Of a stretch of DNA of 64,000 nucleotides, positions 21,777 through 31,894 are shown piece after piece. The notes below the pieces were generated by a model, which was given only the letters and a program-made list of their open reading frames with translations, was not told where the DNA came from and made no database searches. This DNA comes from Arsenophonus endosymbiont of Aphis craccivora. GTDB lineage: Bacteria; Pseudomonadota; Gammaproteobacteria; Enterobacterales; Enterobacteriaceae. A program made the translations under genes and the position numbers. Location of the stretch: assembly GCF_013460135.1 (NCBI RefSeq), contig NZ_CP038155.1, forward strand, positions 1,364,001 through 1,428,000, written 5' to 3'. Positions within the stretch are counted from its first letter, which is position 1. The number at the start of each line of letters is the position of its first letter.

Positions 21777-22427
21777 ATGCAGAAGGGCATGATCTTCGAT
21801 CTTGATGGTGTTATTGTCGATACCGCTTTTTATCATTTTAAAGCTTGGCAATATTTGGCTAAACAAATCGATATTGATTTTGATGCGACCTTTAATGAAA
21901 CTTTGAAGGGAATAAGCAGAATTGAGTCATTGGAGAAAATTTTGCATTATGGTAATAAAGCCGATGTTTTTAGTGTGGCAGAAAAAAATGCCCTGATGGA
22001 CAGTAAAAATGATTACTATGTAAAATCACTCAGTAAACTGACAGAAAAAAATATCTTGCCTGGGGTATTGCCTTTTATTAAGCAAGCGAAAAAAAAGAAA
22101 ATACCTTGTGCGATAGCCTCCGCTTCTAAAAATGCCACAATGATCCTAGAGCAACTGAATATTAAAGATTATTTTAATGTAATTGTTGATCCTCACTCTT
22201 TATCTAAAGGTAAGCCGGATCCAGAGATTTTTTTAACAGCGGCCAATTTAATCGATGTATTACCTAATGAAGCGATTGGTTTTGAAGATTCACAAGCAGG
22301 AATTACAGCATTAAATAGCGCGAATATTTTTTCTGTTGGCATATCGTCAAAAGACAATTTAGTGGGTGCAGATTTACGAGTAGACTCTTTTGTAAAAATT
22401 AATTTTGAGCAACTGTTATGTCTATAA
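21777..22427 (+). CDS. pgmB: Beta-phosphoglucomutase (HAD superfamily)
   Basis: The enzyme converts beta-glucose-1-phosphate to glucose-6-phosphate after disaccharide phosphorolysis. The nucleophile motif IFDLDGVIVDTAFYHFKAW (residues 6-24) is characteristic of beta-phosphoglucomutase, with IASASKNA as motif II, GKPDPEIF as motif III and GFEDSQAGI as motif IV. The frame of 216 codons is complete. No maltose or trehalose phosphorylase lies next to it; the IS copy 29 bp upstream probably cut away its partners. It converges with the siderophore locus at a long hairpin. Confidence 0.88.
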   Translation: MQKGMIFDLDGVIVDTAFYHFKAWQYLAKQIDIDFDATFNETLKGISRIESLEKILHYGNKADVFSVAEKNALMDSKNDYYVKSLSKLTEKNILPGVLPFIKQAKKKKIPCAIASASKNATMILEQLNIKDYFNVIVDPHSLSKGKPDPEIFLTAANLIDVLPNEAIGFEDSQAGITALNSANIFSVGISSKDNLVGADLRVDSFVKINFEQLLCL

Positions 22428-22540
22428 CTGAATGCTTTAATTATTTAATATAAATAGTAAACATTTAGTAAAATAACCTCTTTTGCATCTTTAGGTCAGG
22501 CAACAAATTAGTCATTGAGGTTGGTGATATATAGTTTTAC

Positions 22541-22582
22541 TTATAAATGTTGACAGCGCTTTTTCACTGTCAGCATTTATAA
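22541..22582. terminator. Long hairpin between pgmB and the siderophore locus
   Basis: Two 16-nt arms (22541-22556 and 22567-22582) are complementary at 15 positions, the odd pair being a G-T wobble. The 10-nt loop contains a T-run. It lies between convergent genes and would act as a bidirectional terminator. Confidence 0.7.
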
Positions 22583-22602
22583 CAGCCATTACCTTAATGT
22601 AT

Positions 22603-23019
22603 TTAAGAATATGTAACGGGCATGTTTTGCAACTGCTGAATACTAAAATCAACAACAGGAAGTTCTGGAGAAAATAGATGTCTGGTAGTTTTATATGGAA
22701 ATATTTTCCCTTTACTTACAATATGTTCTCTAATTTTTTCAGGGCAAAAAGGCTTACCGTTACACCAGTGGTAAACACTTACACATTCATAGTTATAATC
22801 AAGCATGACACAAGGAAGACATGCTAGACCTAACCGATATGCAGCACAATATCGATGATTACCATCCATAATAATCCCAGTTTGTTTTTCTATTGGGACA
22901 GCCGTTATCCATCTCTGACAGTGAATAATCTCCTCTACTAATATTTCTACATGTTCAATGTTGACCTCTTCAGATGGACGGATCAATGCAAGTGGTCGCA
23001 ATACTATGTTATATATCAT
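22603..23019 (-). CDS. ParB/SbnI-like protein, probable free-serine kinase of the siderophore locus
   Basis: This 138-residue protein has the ParB/sulfiredoxin-type motif IIMDGNHRYCAAYRLGL (about residues 56-72), with an upstream LRPLALIRPSEEV segment like the ParB N-terminal strand. In Staphylococcus, SbnI of this fold phosphorylates free L-serine to supply O-phosphoserine to SbnA, and the archaeal SerK is related. An SbnA-like gene lies in the same operon, so the same role is inferred here. The start at 23019 is chosen because a GAGG lies 7 nt upstream, overlapping the end of the preceding gene. The frame is intact and is the last gene of the operon. Confidence 0.65.
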   Translation of the reverse strand: MIYNIVLRPLALIRPSEEVNIEHVEILVEEIIHCQRWITAVPIEKQTGIIMDGNHRYCAAYRLGLACLPCVMLDYNYECVSVYHWCNGKPFCPEKIREHIVSKGKIFPYKTTRHLFSPELPVVDFSIQQLQNMPVTYS

Positions 23020-23026
23020 GTGTACC

Positions 23027-24202
23027 TCATCTGATATCAGCAAGTACGTTAAGTAGGGTATCAATCTCTTCTTCACTGTTGTATGCATGCAAAGATGCAC
23101 GTACGACAGCGTCAAGTCCACGATTTTTCATATCAATAAATGTTGAATTAAATCGTGAACAGGAAACATTCATACGACGTGGATGAGTGGATAGATACTT
23201 TTGTACATTTTCTGGAATAATATTCTTGACGGTAAACGTAACAATCCCAGATAAATATTTCCCACGATCATGTATCTGAATGTGAGGTAAATCCTTCAGA
23301 CCGGTTCTAAGTTGTTTGCCAAGATGAAGAATTCGTTGAGTTATATTTTCCTGGCCTAATGATGTAGCATATGCGGCGGCAGCTCCCAGACCAAGACGAT
23401 CCGCAATATTAGCTTCCCAGCATTCAAAACGACGTGCGCTATGATTAATGCGATAATGATTAGCACTTTCCAGCTTCGCGGCATGATGATCAAGCAATAT
23501 TGGTTCTATAGTTGAGCTTAATATGTTATCTATCCACAGAAAACCAGTACCACGTGGAGCACGTAAGTATTTGCGACCAGAAGCGGTTAGTACATGACAG
23601 CCAATTTTTTTGATATCCAATGGTAAATGCCCAATTCCCTGGCAGGCATCCAGAAAAAACCATACGCCTGCTTCACGCGCGAGTGCGCCAATTTCCTCGA
23701 CGGGTTGTATTGGCCCACCATGTGTACCAAGCAATGGTAGGCTTATTCATCGAACATTGGGATTATCCAATGCTTTCTTTAGGTGTTCCAAACAAACAGC
23801 ACCAGTTTCATCTTCATTCAGTACTTTAACCTTTATACCATCTCGTTTTTGTCTTTGCAGATAAGGTATATAATTTCCTGCATACTCAGTTGTTGAGGTA
23901 AGAAGAATGTCACCAAATTTCAATGGTAAAGAATAAAAAGCCATATCCCAGGCACGAGTCGCATTCTCCATCAGTGCGATATCAGCAGGTTTTGCATTGA
24001 TAAGCGTTGCTAGTTCCTGATAGACATTGTCAATTGACTGTCGCTGGGTCACAGCAGCTTTATATCTACCGATGGTGGTGATTTCTCTGGAGTAATGTTC
24101 CTTTATCGCACGTATAACGGGTTCAGGCATTAAACTTGCCCCGGCATTATTAAAATGGATGACATGCTCCGTTCCTGGAGTATCAGCGCGAAGCTGTGTC
24201 AT
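23027..24202 (-). pseudogene. Class V PLP aminotransferase (cysteine-desulfurase fold) with one in-frame stop
   Basis: The fold is aminotransferase class V (SufS/isopenicillin-epimerase-like). It reads HFNNAGASLMPEPVIRAIKEH at the start, ALMENATRAWDMAFYSL, then FFLDACQGIGHLPLDI and the PLP-lysine region LTASGRKYLRAPRGTGFLW. A TGA at 23747-23749 interrupts the frame after LDNPNVR, and the same frame continues to 23027. The start is likely the ATG at 24202. The substrate is unknown; as part of the siderophore operon it may make or trim the amino precursor. One nonsense change splits it into about 150 and 240 codons, so it is probably inactive. Confidence 0.8.
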
Positions 24203-24924
24203 ACAAACTGTCACTATTATGCCCATCTGTTTTCAGACTAACCATATATCCTGCTAAGTACGGAATGGGAAGGAATTTATGATGAAGACGACGAAATGTA
24301 TCATCGGGATCAAGTTCACTGAATAGTTCAGGATGGATCCATTTTGCTAATTGCTGGATGTCAATGACATCGTAAGGACTGTTGTAGAACTGATGCCAAA
24401 TAGCGAAAAATGCATTATTATGCTGATCTGAACTGTTTTTATAGGCAGGGCGGGTAGTAAACCATGCTAGGAAAGTCAACATAGAAGATGAAGATAGGGA
24501 TCCCGGCGCTGGAAAGCGCCGCCTCATATCCTGAATCTACGATCGCTTTTCTTGCATCCATGTTCATGATGATAACGTCAGGTTTGAGGCTAATGGCCAG
24601 CTCTACATCGAAAGTTCCCTGTTCGCTACCACCAAAAGTAGGGATTTTTTCCAAAAGGGGAAAACTTTTTCGATACTGTTGCCATGTCGCTTGATCTGAC
24701 TGAATTAAATCCTTTCTCCAGGCAACCACTCGCTTAGCTGGATTTTCCTTATCTAACATTGCAACAAGGTAAAGTTGTCGACCTTCGCCTAGGATCACGC
24801 GCTGAACCGGAAGTTTGACTGACACAGTTCTACCGAGGAGATCGGTCACCGGAGTAGCTATTTGTTCCGCTTGTACACTGGAAGAAATTAGCAGTATGGT
24901 AAAAAATAAAAACCTTACTATCAT
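24183..24924 (-). pseudogene. FecB/BtuF-type siderophore-binding protein with internal deletion
   Basis: The N-terminal part (from 24924) has a signal peptide (MIVRFLFFTILLISSSVQA) and the family features TPVTDLLGRTVSVKLPVQRV and LKPDVIIMNMDA. It stops at 24439. A C-terminal piece in another frame (WHQFYNSPYDVIDIQQLAKW to GYMVSLKT) reaches 24183. Together they are much shorter than the usual 330-370 residues, so roughly 100-150 codons are missing between the lobes, plus a frame change. The start overlaps the MFS gene stop. It would have delivered ferri-siderophore to a permease. Dead. Confidence 0.8.
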
Positions 24925-26198
24925 AGCTCATACCCTATAGATTTATTTGATTCTTTGGAGGAGTGGCTAACTTTCAACGTGATAAAAAATGTGATGAGAT
25001 ACATTACAGCGACACAAATAAACAAAGCAGGCAATCCTGGCCAAAGAAGAGTTACTCCACCAAGAGCAATACCAGCAATAGAAGCAATAGAAGCAATAGA
25101 AGCAATAGAAGCAATAGAAGCAATAGAAGCAATAGAAGCAAAATGGCTTATACTTTGTGTCAGGCCAAGTACATAACTTTATTCTCCCTTAGCCGCGGCA
25201 CGAGAGATTAATGCCGTTAGTATGGGTGTTGTTGCGCCAATCAATACTCCCCACAAAAAATAGACGGCAATAAACAACCCAGTTTGACGCACAGCTGCAA
25301 GCAGCAAGGTTATAAGGAAACAACCGATTATTATGCTCAACATACGCTTTAGGGTGGCGTGCATATTATGAGGTTCGAACCACCGTGCCCAAAATGTAGC
25401 AGAAACGATTACACCAGTAGCCTGTAGACCATATGCCAATCCTATCAACCAGTTCGGAGCATTGAAAAGGCTGGTAACATACAGTGAAAACGGGGTTTGC
25501 GTTATCATTCTGCTCATTAATAGCAGACTAAGAATAAGCAATAATCCAACCATTGCTCTATTATTGACGGTACGTAAAGTGTTTTTTCCTTCTAGGAGAG
25601 GGGAGGCGGTCGATGTGCTTTTAGTCGGGCCATCATCAGGTAATACTAGGAGCACCAAAAGAGCACATAGAGCACAAATAATGGATGCACTCATATTGAT
25701 CCAGAAAAAGCTCAATAGATAGAGAATAGCTCCGCCAGTGATAGCCCCCAAAAGTGCTCCTGTATTGGTAGAAACCTGCAACCATGCGAATAAACGTGTA
25801 TGTTGTGATGCCGGTACCATGGCAATACCATAAGCCTGTGCTGGAGCGATATACCCGGCACAAGCGGCCTGAACAAAACGCAGAATAAGTACAATCCATA
25901 CATCATTTGCGAAGGCTAGTCCTAACTGCGTTAGAGCAAGTCCAGCCAGTGCGCGGATCATCATTGTTTTATTGCCGATCCTGTCACCAACGCGCCCCCA
26001 GAACGCGCTTGTCAATATAATGCCTAGCATAGGGGCAATATAAATTCCGGTGCCGGCAAAACTCAGCAGTTCCTGCGATGTCATACTTGCTAAATGTAAC
26101 GGCCAGAAAGGTCCGCTCATCTCCATTGCGCCCATTGAGAGCAATTGTACGATAAACAAGAACTGAACAATAAACACTACGCTACCTGTCACGCGCAT
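24921..26198 (-). pseudogene. MFS exporter of the siderophore locus, nonsense codon plus repeat expansion
   Basis: This is a major-facilitator protein of the drug:H+ antiporter type. Early segments GIILTSAFWGRVGDRIGNKTM and RFVQAACAGYIAPAQA are the motif A and motif C regions. A TAA at 25179-25181 ends the frame after AAAKGE. The same frame then continues with YVLGLTQSISHFASIA and a last membrane helix (LALGGVTLLWPG-like, LPALFICVAVMYLITFFIT) to 24921. Between these lies an in-frame 9-bp repeat encoding seven Ser-Ile-Ala triplets where one is expected. It probably exported the siderophore (SbnD-like role). The start overlaps the opine dehydrogenase stop. Confidence 0.82.
25074..25141 (-). repeat. 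Seven tandem copies of a 9-bp unit in the MFS gene
   Basis: The unit (agcaataga on the plus strand) occurs seven times in a row plus a partial copy. On the minus strand it is in frame and encodes Ser-Ile-Ala repeats inside what should be a membrane helix. It lies downstream of the nonsense codon in this gene. Confidence 0.95.
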
Positions 26199-27358
26199 TC
26201 TGTTACCACCCTAATTTCCGGCCAACTGGCGGTGATAGGGACGGTGGCACTGTTTTCCCCTATATACTCACAACACCAAAGATAGATTTCATTGATATAA
26301 GGCACTGGCACATTAAGGCGTTTTCCAATAGCAACCAAAAGGCTAAGACCACAGGCAATATCTTCCTGAAAGACTCTATGGTGTTGATCAAAAACATATC
26401 CTTCTTCATTTTTAGCTTTAATCAGAGGGAGCGGAATTCCTGCGTATGCCTGATTCGTTCTTAAAACACTTAACAATGTACGAGAATCAGCAATAAGATC
26501 ACCGTAGGCCTCGACGATTTCCTGCTGCAAAGGTTGTACTGAGCTGAGATCGATGTGAAGTGCAGCCTCGGCTGCTTTACGTAGCAACTGATTTTCTTCA
26601 TCACAACGGGCAAGGAAGTAGGCACCTAACTCTGGGCAATCATTCCACCAACAAGGGATATGGCTAAAGGAATGTTTGTGCCACTGCCACCATGGACCGA
26701 TTAAACCGTAAATTACGGAGCCATGCATAATTGGATTACCTGGAGTTAGGGTAATTTCGAGGTAATCAGCAAGTAGCATCACAGGTGATTCATAAAGTTG
26801 GTTTAGATAACCAATTAATATTTCTGCTATTTCTGGCTTTTCTCTACGGTGTAATGCAACATAAAGATGTGATTTAGCGCCACCAAGTTTGACACTTTTC
26901 CCCCGGATAAGCTCAAAAGCAATATGGGAAATATCTTTCATCCCCCATAATACGATGTTAGGAAGAGTTCCTAAACGATACTCTGCCAGCTAGTCAAAAC
27001 CACCAAAACCAGGAATTGCACCGACAAACACCGGTTGATTACGTGGCAGTGCTGGCTGAATAAGTTTTAGTACATTATCTCTTACATTAATTGGTGTAGT
27101 AATTATAATAACATCTGCATCACGGCAAGCTTCATAAGGACACGCTGTTACACAAGAGGGACTCGCTTTTAATAGGGTTCCGTCATTCAATCACGCATGA
27201 ATTTGCCCACCATTTTTTCTATAGGTGGCAGGAAATTCGGGTTGGCTGCTGAAAAGCGTAACGTCTACTTTAGGATTTTGACTGAATAAAACCGCTGCAA
27301 GGTGACCGGTATTACCAGCACCACAGATAGTTACTTTCAGTTTATACTCAGCGATCAT
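26189..27358 (-). pseudogene. Opine dehydrogenase (CntM/octopine-dehydrogenase type) with two in-frame stops
   Basis: The N-terminus (ATG at 27358) has the Rossmann motif TICGAGNTGHLAAVLFS. The second domain carries features of the NAD/NADP octopine dehydrogenase family: LEITLTPGNPIMHGSVIYG, then HHRVFQEDIACGLSLLVAIGKRL and PYINEIYLW. Such enzymes reductively join an amino acid or amine to a 2-keto acid. A TGA after GGQIHA (about 27188-27190) and a TAG after GFGGFD (about 26990-26992) interrupt one continuous frame. The second replaces a tryptophan conserved in the family. Its start overlaps the SbnA-like stop (ATGA). It occupies the place where SbnB would be in staphyloferrin B loci. Confidence 0.8.
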
Positions 27359-28301
27359 GATTTACACTCCAGAATTACGGAAGAAGCAAACCAGTTATCA
27401 AGTTGATCCCAGATTTCTGGAGCAGTCAAATCTCGTTCTTTAAGCCATTCTTCATTTAAAATAGTGTGCAGATATTTTTCACCTCCATCAGCGATGACCA
27501 GCGCCACATTGCCCTTGATTATCCCTTTACCGATGAGTTCTAGCGCCTTATAAATTGCTCACCCAGTAGAACAGCCAACCAATAAACCAAAACGTCGAGC
27601 AAGATAACGGGCTGTTTCAAAAGCGCAAGAATCAGAAACCTGTTCGCCGTAATAAATGCAGCTATAATCTAGCACTAGACCAACCGTATCCCCTTTTGGT
27701 GTTCCTGTTCCTGACTGGTAATATGAATCTTGAGCCCGTGTGCAATACCCGTTATCGAACCACCAGTGCCGATGCAGCCTACCCATGCGTCAACCCGACC
27801 AATTTGGTGGACAATTTCACTAACCAGATCAGCATACCCACCTGCGTTGGCGGCATTATCAGATTGATTCATAAAGACCGCACCTGATATTTCACTGGCA
27901 ATCTCGGCTGCCATACGTTGGCGTTCAATAACAGCGACTTCATTTTCACCATAGTCACCCTTAACATAGCGGATCTCAGACCCCAACGCTCGCATGATGG
28001 ATATTTTGTCCTGAGCAGCATGGTGATCGACAACGGCGATAAATTTAAGACCAAATTCAATAGAGGCTAACGCTAATCCAATACCGGTGTTTCCAGAAGA
28101 TGACTCAACAATCGTTCCACCCGGTTGGATGCGCCCAGATTTAAGTGCCGCAACAATCATATTTCTGGCCATACGGTCTTTCATACTACCACCAGGGTTA
28201 TTTTTCTCGACTTTGATGTATAACCGGGAGTCTGCTTGTGTTAATGGCAACTGAATGACAGGAGTATTGCCAATTAAATCAGTTACTTTGCTGAAAATCA
28301 T
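27355..28301 (-). pseudogene. SbnA-like PLP synthase (cysteine-synthase fold), broken
   Basis: The enzyme is of the cysteine synthase/cystathionine beta-synthase family. The PLP lysine is in NNPGGSMKDRMA (about residue 41), the phosphate-binding loops are ESSSGNTGIGLAL and CIGTGGSITG, and N-terminal MIFSKVTDLIGNTPVIQLPL fits. The GGSMKDR form resembles SbnA, which joins O-phosphoserine to glutamate. A frameshift near 27690-27710 and an in-frame TGA near 27557 (after LLVGCSTG) break the C-terminal third. The remainder (GNVALVIADGGEKYLHTIL) runs to a stop overlapping the next start. The first 200 codons are intact. Confidence 0.8.
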
Positions 28302-28312
28302 TTAAAAATTCC

Positions 28313-29716
28313 TTAATTGTCAACGGTGACCATCAATTTATTACTGGGATTCATCAATGCGGTAAGTCTTGTTGGTAGTGGATGACGATGGAATTGATTT
28401 TCCAGGAAATCCATCTGATAACCGGCAGTGTTAACAAAGACCAAAAGATCCCCAGGTTGAGGTAAGTGAAGAAACGAAATCAGTCGATTAGTAATGACAT
28501 CTTCATCCAGGCAACTATGCCCAGCAATCCATGCTTTCCCTGGTGAGTGATTTTGAGCGTGATTACTGGATCGAAGATGGATTGGGTCGATTAGAAATTC
28601 AGACTTAAACCAGGTCTCGCAAGCACTGAAACTACTACCTTCAACAAATATAACAGAACTGTCATCTGTGTGAGGGCGGACTCGACATACTCGAAATACG
28701 CTTATGGCGCTCTGATTTACCAGACTTCTACCTGGCTCAATACAAAGTGTTAAACCTTCCTTACACAAAATATCAGATATACGATCACCTACAGCGTTTT
28801 GACTCTCTAGAAATACTGTTAACCATTGTTCAGCATTGAGTTCACCACCATATGGGTAAAAGCACGCAGGAATCTTGCCCGTACGATAATCTGCAAATTT
28901 TTGTGAGGATAACCAAGTTTTGTAACACTGACTTTCTACATACTGTACTGGTAACCCTCCTCCGATATCGATAATTCGAGGATCTAATCCAAGGTTACGG
29001 GCGTATGTAATTAATGGTAAGGTGTCAAGCAAAGCACTAATCCTTGTTTCAGGAGCATAACCGCTGAGATGAAAATGAAAACCAGCAAGTTCTAGGTGCT
29101 TATTGTCTGCCAGAGAATGAAGAGCGATGATAATTTCATCACTTAACATACCAAAACGGCTGGAGCAATTTGCATCTGGACGCAGTCGTAGCAATAGACT
29201 AATTTTTTCGAAATTTCCTCTCCAGATCTGAGCAAGTTCAATAATATCCCGTAGTTCCTGATAAGAATCTACCGCAATCCGTGCCCCCTTAAGAATTAGT
29301 TCCTGCAAAAAATCACGCGTTTTGGCCGGCCCAGTTGTGCACAGATCAACTCCATGGCATCCAGCACGTATGGCATCATGTAATTCCTGGAGGCTGGAAA
29401 CATCTGCACCAGCTCCAGCAGATACTGCAGCTTGTAGTAGTGCCTGTGATTTGTTAACTTTTACCCCATAATAAAATTTACTTTTAATACCGAAACTCGC
29501 TGTAAACGCAGCCATAGCTTTAAGATTATTAGCCACAGTATGCGGCCAGACGATATTGAGTGGCGAGCTATACATATCCGTTAAGCAGGTAAGAATTTCT
29601 GGCGACTGTAGTAACCAGTCAGTAATTACTGGATCGAGGTAGGGAGGTAAATCTCTGTCAAAGTTTACCTGCCAGGAAGTTTTTTGGGGATTAGCAATGT
29701 TGAGTAGTGAAGACAT
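28313..29716 (-). CDS. Type III PLP decarboxylase (DapDC/ODC fold), SbnH-like
   Basis: The protein of about 467 residues has the alanine-racemase-like barrel. The PLP lysine lies in KFYYGVKVNKSQALLQAAV, the glycine-rich phosphate site in DIGGGLPVQYVES and the C-terminal active-site motif in GHSCLDEDVITNRL. Such enzymes in NIS loci (SbnH, PvsE, AcsE) decarboxylate a citryl-diaminopropionate or similar intermediate. The ATG at 29716 is chosen over an upstream TTG because GAGG lies 8 nt before it. It is complete and is one of two intact biosynthetic genes in the locus. It lies 11 bp from the receptor stop codon. Confidence 0.85.
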   Translation of the reverse strand: MSSLLNIANPQKTSWQVNFDRDLPPYLDPVITDWLLQSPEILTCLTDMYSSPLNIVWPHTVANNLKAMAAFTASFGIKSKFYYGVKVNKSQALLQAAVSAGAGADVSSLQELHDAIRAGCHGVDLCTTGPAKTRDFLQELILKGARIAVDSYQELRDIIELAQIWRGNFEKISLLLRLRPDANCSSRFGMLSDEIIIALHSLADNKHLELAGFHFHLSGYAPETRISALLDTLPLITYARNLGLDPRIIDIGGGLPVQYVESQCYKTWLSSQKFADYRTGKIPACFYPYGGELNAEQWLTVFLESQNAVGDRISDILCKEGLTLCIEPGRSLVNQSAISVFRVCRVRPHTDDSSVIFVEGSSFSACETWFKSEFLIDPIHLRSSNHAQNHSPGKAWIAGHSCLDEDVITNRLISFLHLPQPGDLLVFVNTAGYQMDFLENQFHRHPLPTRLTALMNPSNKLMVTVDN

Positions 29717-29726
29717 TTTTATTACC

Positions 29727-31868
29727 TCAAAAATCAACGGTTACTGAAGCAAGGAAAGTGCGTGGAGCGCCTTGTGCAATCGTGCTGTAGGAAGCAACGC
29801 CTGCCCAGTAATGACGGTCAAACACATTCTGCACATCAAAACGGAAGGTGGCCTGAATACTATAAACTTGAGTTTTATAGGCAAACCCCATATCTACAGT
29901 TATCAATGAACCAATGGACTGAGTGTTTGCCTGATTGACATACTGTTTTCCGCTGTAATTTATTTGACTGTTCAGCGAAAGTCCATTTAATACTGGTAAG
30001 GCATATTTCACGCCTAGGTTTGCCTGTACTGGAGATACGCTAACAGGTTTATTACCTCGAACACCAGAGGTTGGTGATTTAGTCAGTTCAGCATCAATCA
30101 GTGAGAGACTTCCTGTCATGCGTAGACCCTCCAATGGTTCCCCTGAAAGATTCAGTTCGATCCCTCGGTTGCGTTGTTCATTGTTAGTGCTGAAGGTATT
30201 ATTACTATCAATTGCTCCACTTGGTTTTGTTATTTGGAAGAGTGCAAGGTTAATCAGAAGTTCACCTAGATTATATTTGACCCCGACTTCGTAATGGTTT
30301 GAGCGATAAGGTCGCATAACCTGGCCTGAATTCTTAGCAGTTCAAGGAGCTATATCGCCTTTACTAAGTCCTTCAATATAGTTTGCGTATAGTGACAAAG
30401 ATTGCCATGGTCGATAGACCAGTCCAAGCATTGTGGTAAAGGCCGATTCGTCATACGTCGATGAGCGTTCTCCGTTAGCGGAAAAATTATCGGAACGAAC
30501 TCTTTGGAAACGAATACCAGGGATAATATCAACACTGCCATCGAGAAGTGTAAGCGTATCGGCTAATGCCAGACCACTCAGTTGGTTTGAATACAGTTGG
30601 TTTGAAGATATTTTGGGTACATGAGTTGGGGTAGGTGGCATAGTGACATCTTCTGCTGTTGGAGAGTAAATATTGGAATTAACCTTTTGTCCCCATGTAC
30701 TAGCAACAGCTAGGCGATCATGATAGTAACTGGCCTGAAACGTCATCTCATGTTCTACTGGTCCGGTTGTAAAATAGCTCTTAGCACCGGTTTCTAAAGT
30801 GTAACGATTTACATTAAACCGAAAATTAGTAATAGTTGATACGACATCTCCTCGTTCATTGATAATGTTTGGTGTTTGTTCCGATATGCGTGAGACAAAA
30901 GAACGACTACCTCCTGCGTTAGCAAAAAAGGTTACATGATCATTAATGTCGTACTCAGTGTGGAGTAATACACCTTGGTCACGGATCTTCCACCACATTC
31001 CCTTTTGAGCAATGTTTTTCTTTCCCTCTGGAGCTGCTGGGACATCAATATTGGGGGAAACGGTAAAAGGTCGGTTAGGTGATTTTGCGTGCTGATATTG
31101 ATCCAGTAAGTCAAGAGATACCCGGAATCCACCTTTTGCATAATCAAGTGCAAGTGCGCCAAGAGCTGCATTTTTACTGGCATTATTTAGTGATAAATTA
31201 CCACTATTACCTCCACCATTAAAACGAATTCCCCACATTTCACCATCTGGATTTGACCATAATCGGCCAACATCGATGTAGGTGCCAAATTGGCTATCTA
31301 ATTCCCAGGTTGTTGTAATCTGAGTAACATCCCTATTGGTTGCACGTTTAGTTACTGCATTGATTACACCGCCAACACCGCCATTAGGTGAAATACCGTA
31401 CAGCCCAGCACCTGGTCCCTTAAGCACCTCAATGCATTCAAGATATTGGGTTAAGAGTTGATAGTTAGGAGCAACACCATAAACACCATTCAGTGCGACT
31501 TCACCAATGTTACCTTCACCAAGAGGAAATCCCCTTATCATAAAGGAATCCAGAATACCGCCAGAAAGAGCGGTAACACGGACTGACGAATCGTGTTGCA
31601 TAACATCTCCAAGCGTTTTGGCTTGACGATCATTAATATATTTAGAAGTGTAACCTTTGATAATGAACGGGGTATTTTGTACGTTTTTACTTCCTAACAG
31701 GCCAATATTGGCTCGTTGTATAATATCGCCATCGTCAGTTTCATTTGATTTTTTTCCGATAACAACAATTGGTTCCTCCTCACTGGCAGCGCTCAGCGTA
31801 ATGTGGCTAGTAAAAACAAACGTAGTAAGATGGCATAGCAAAATAGTTTTATTACGATTTACTGTCAT
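29727..31868 (-). pseudogene. TonB-dependent siderophore receptor with one in-frame stop
   Basis: The N-terminal signal peptide ends near residue 30. The plug domain follows (NVQNTPFIIKGYTSKYINDR, DSFMIRGFPL, ECIEVLKGPGAGLYG, GGVINAVTKRA), and then a beta-barrel ending FLASVTVDF with the terminal Phe. One TGA at 30342-30344 (after LSKGDIAP) interrupts the frame about 195 codons before the end; the frame resumes unchanged. Without the last strands the barrel could not fold, so function is unlikely. The start at 31868 is favoured over a GTG at 31889 by its GAGA site. It would import the ferric product of this locus. Confidence 0.85.
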
Positions 31869-31894
31869 CGCTTTATTCTCAGAAAGCACTCTTA

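Noticed and set aside
24954..25211. Plus-strand open frames through the 9-bp repeat (Ala-Ile-Glu or Asn-Arg-Ser repeats)
   Set aside because: The minus-strand frame continues the MFS protein with its last helix, which explains the sequence better.
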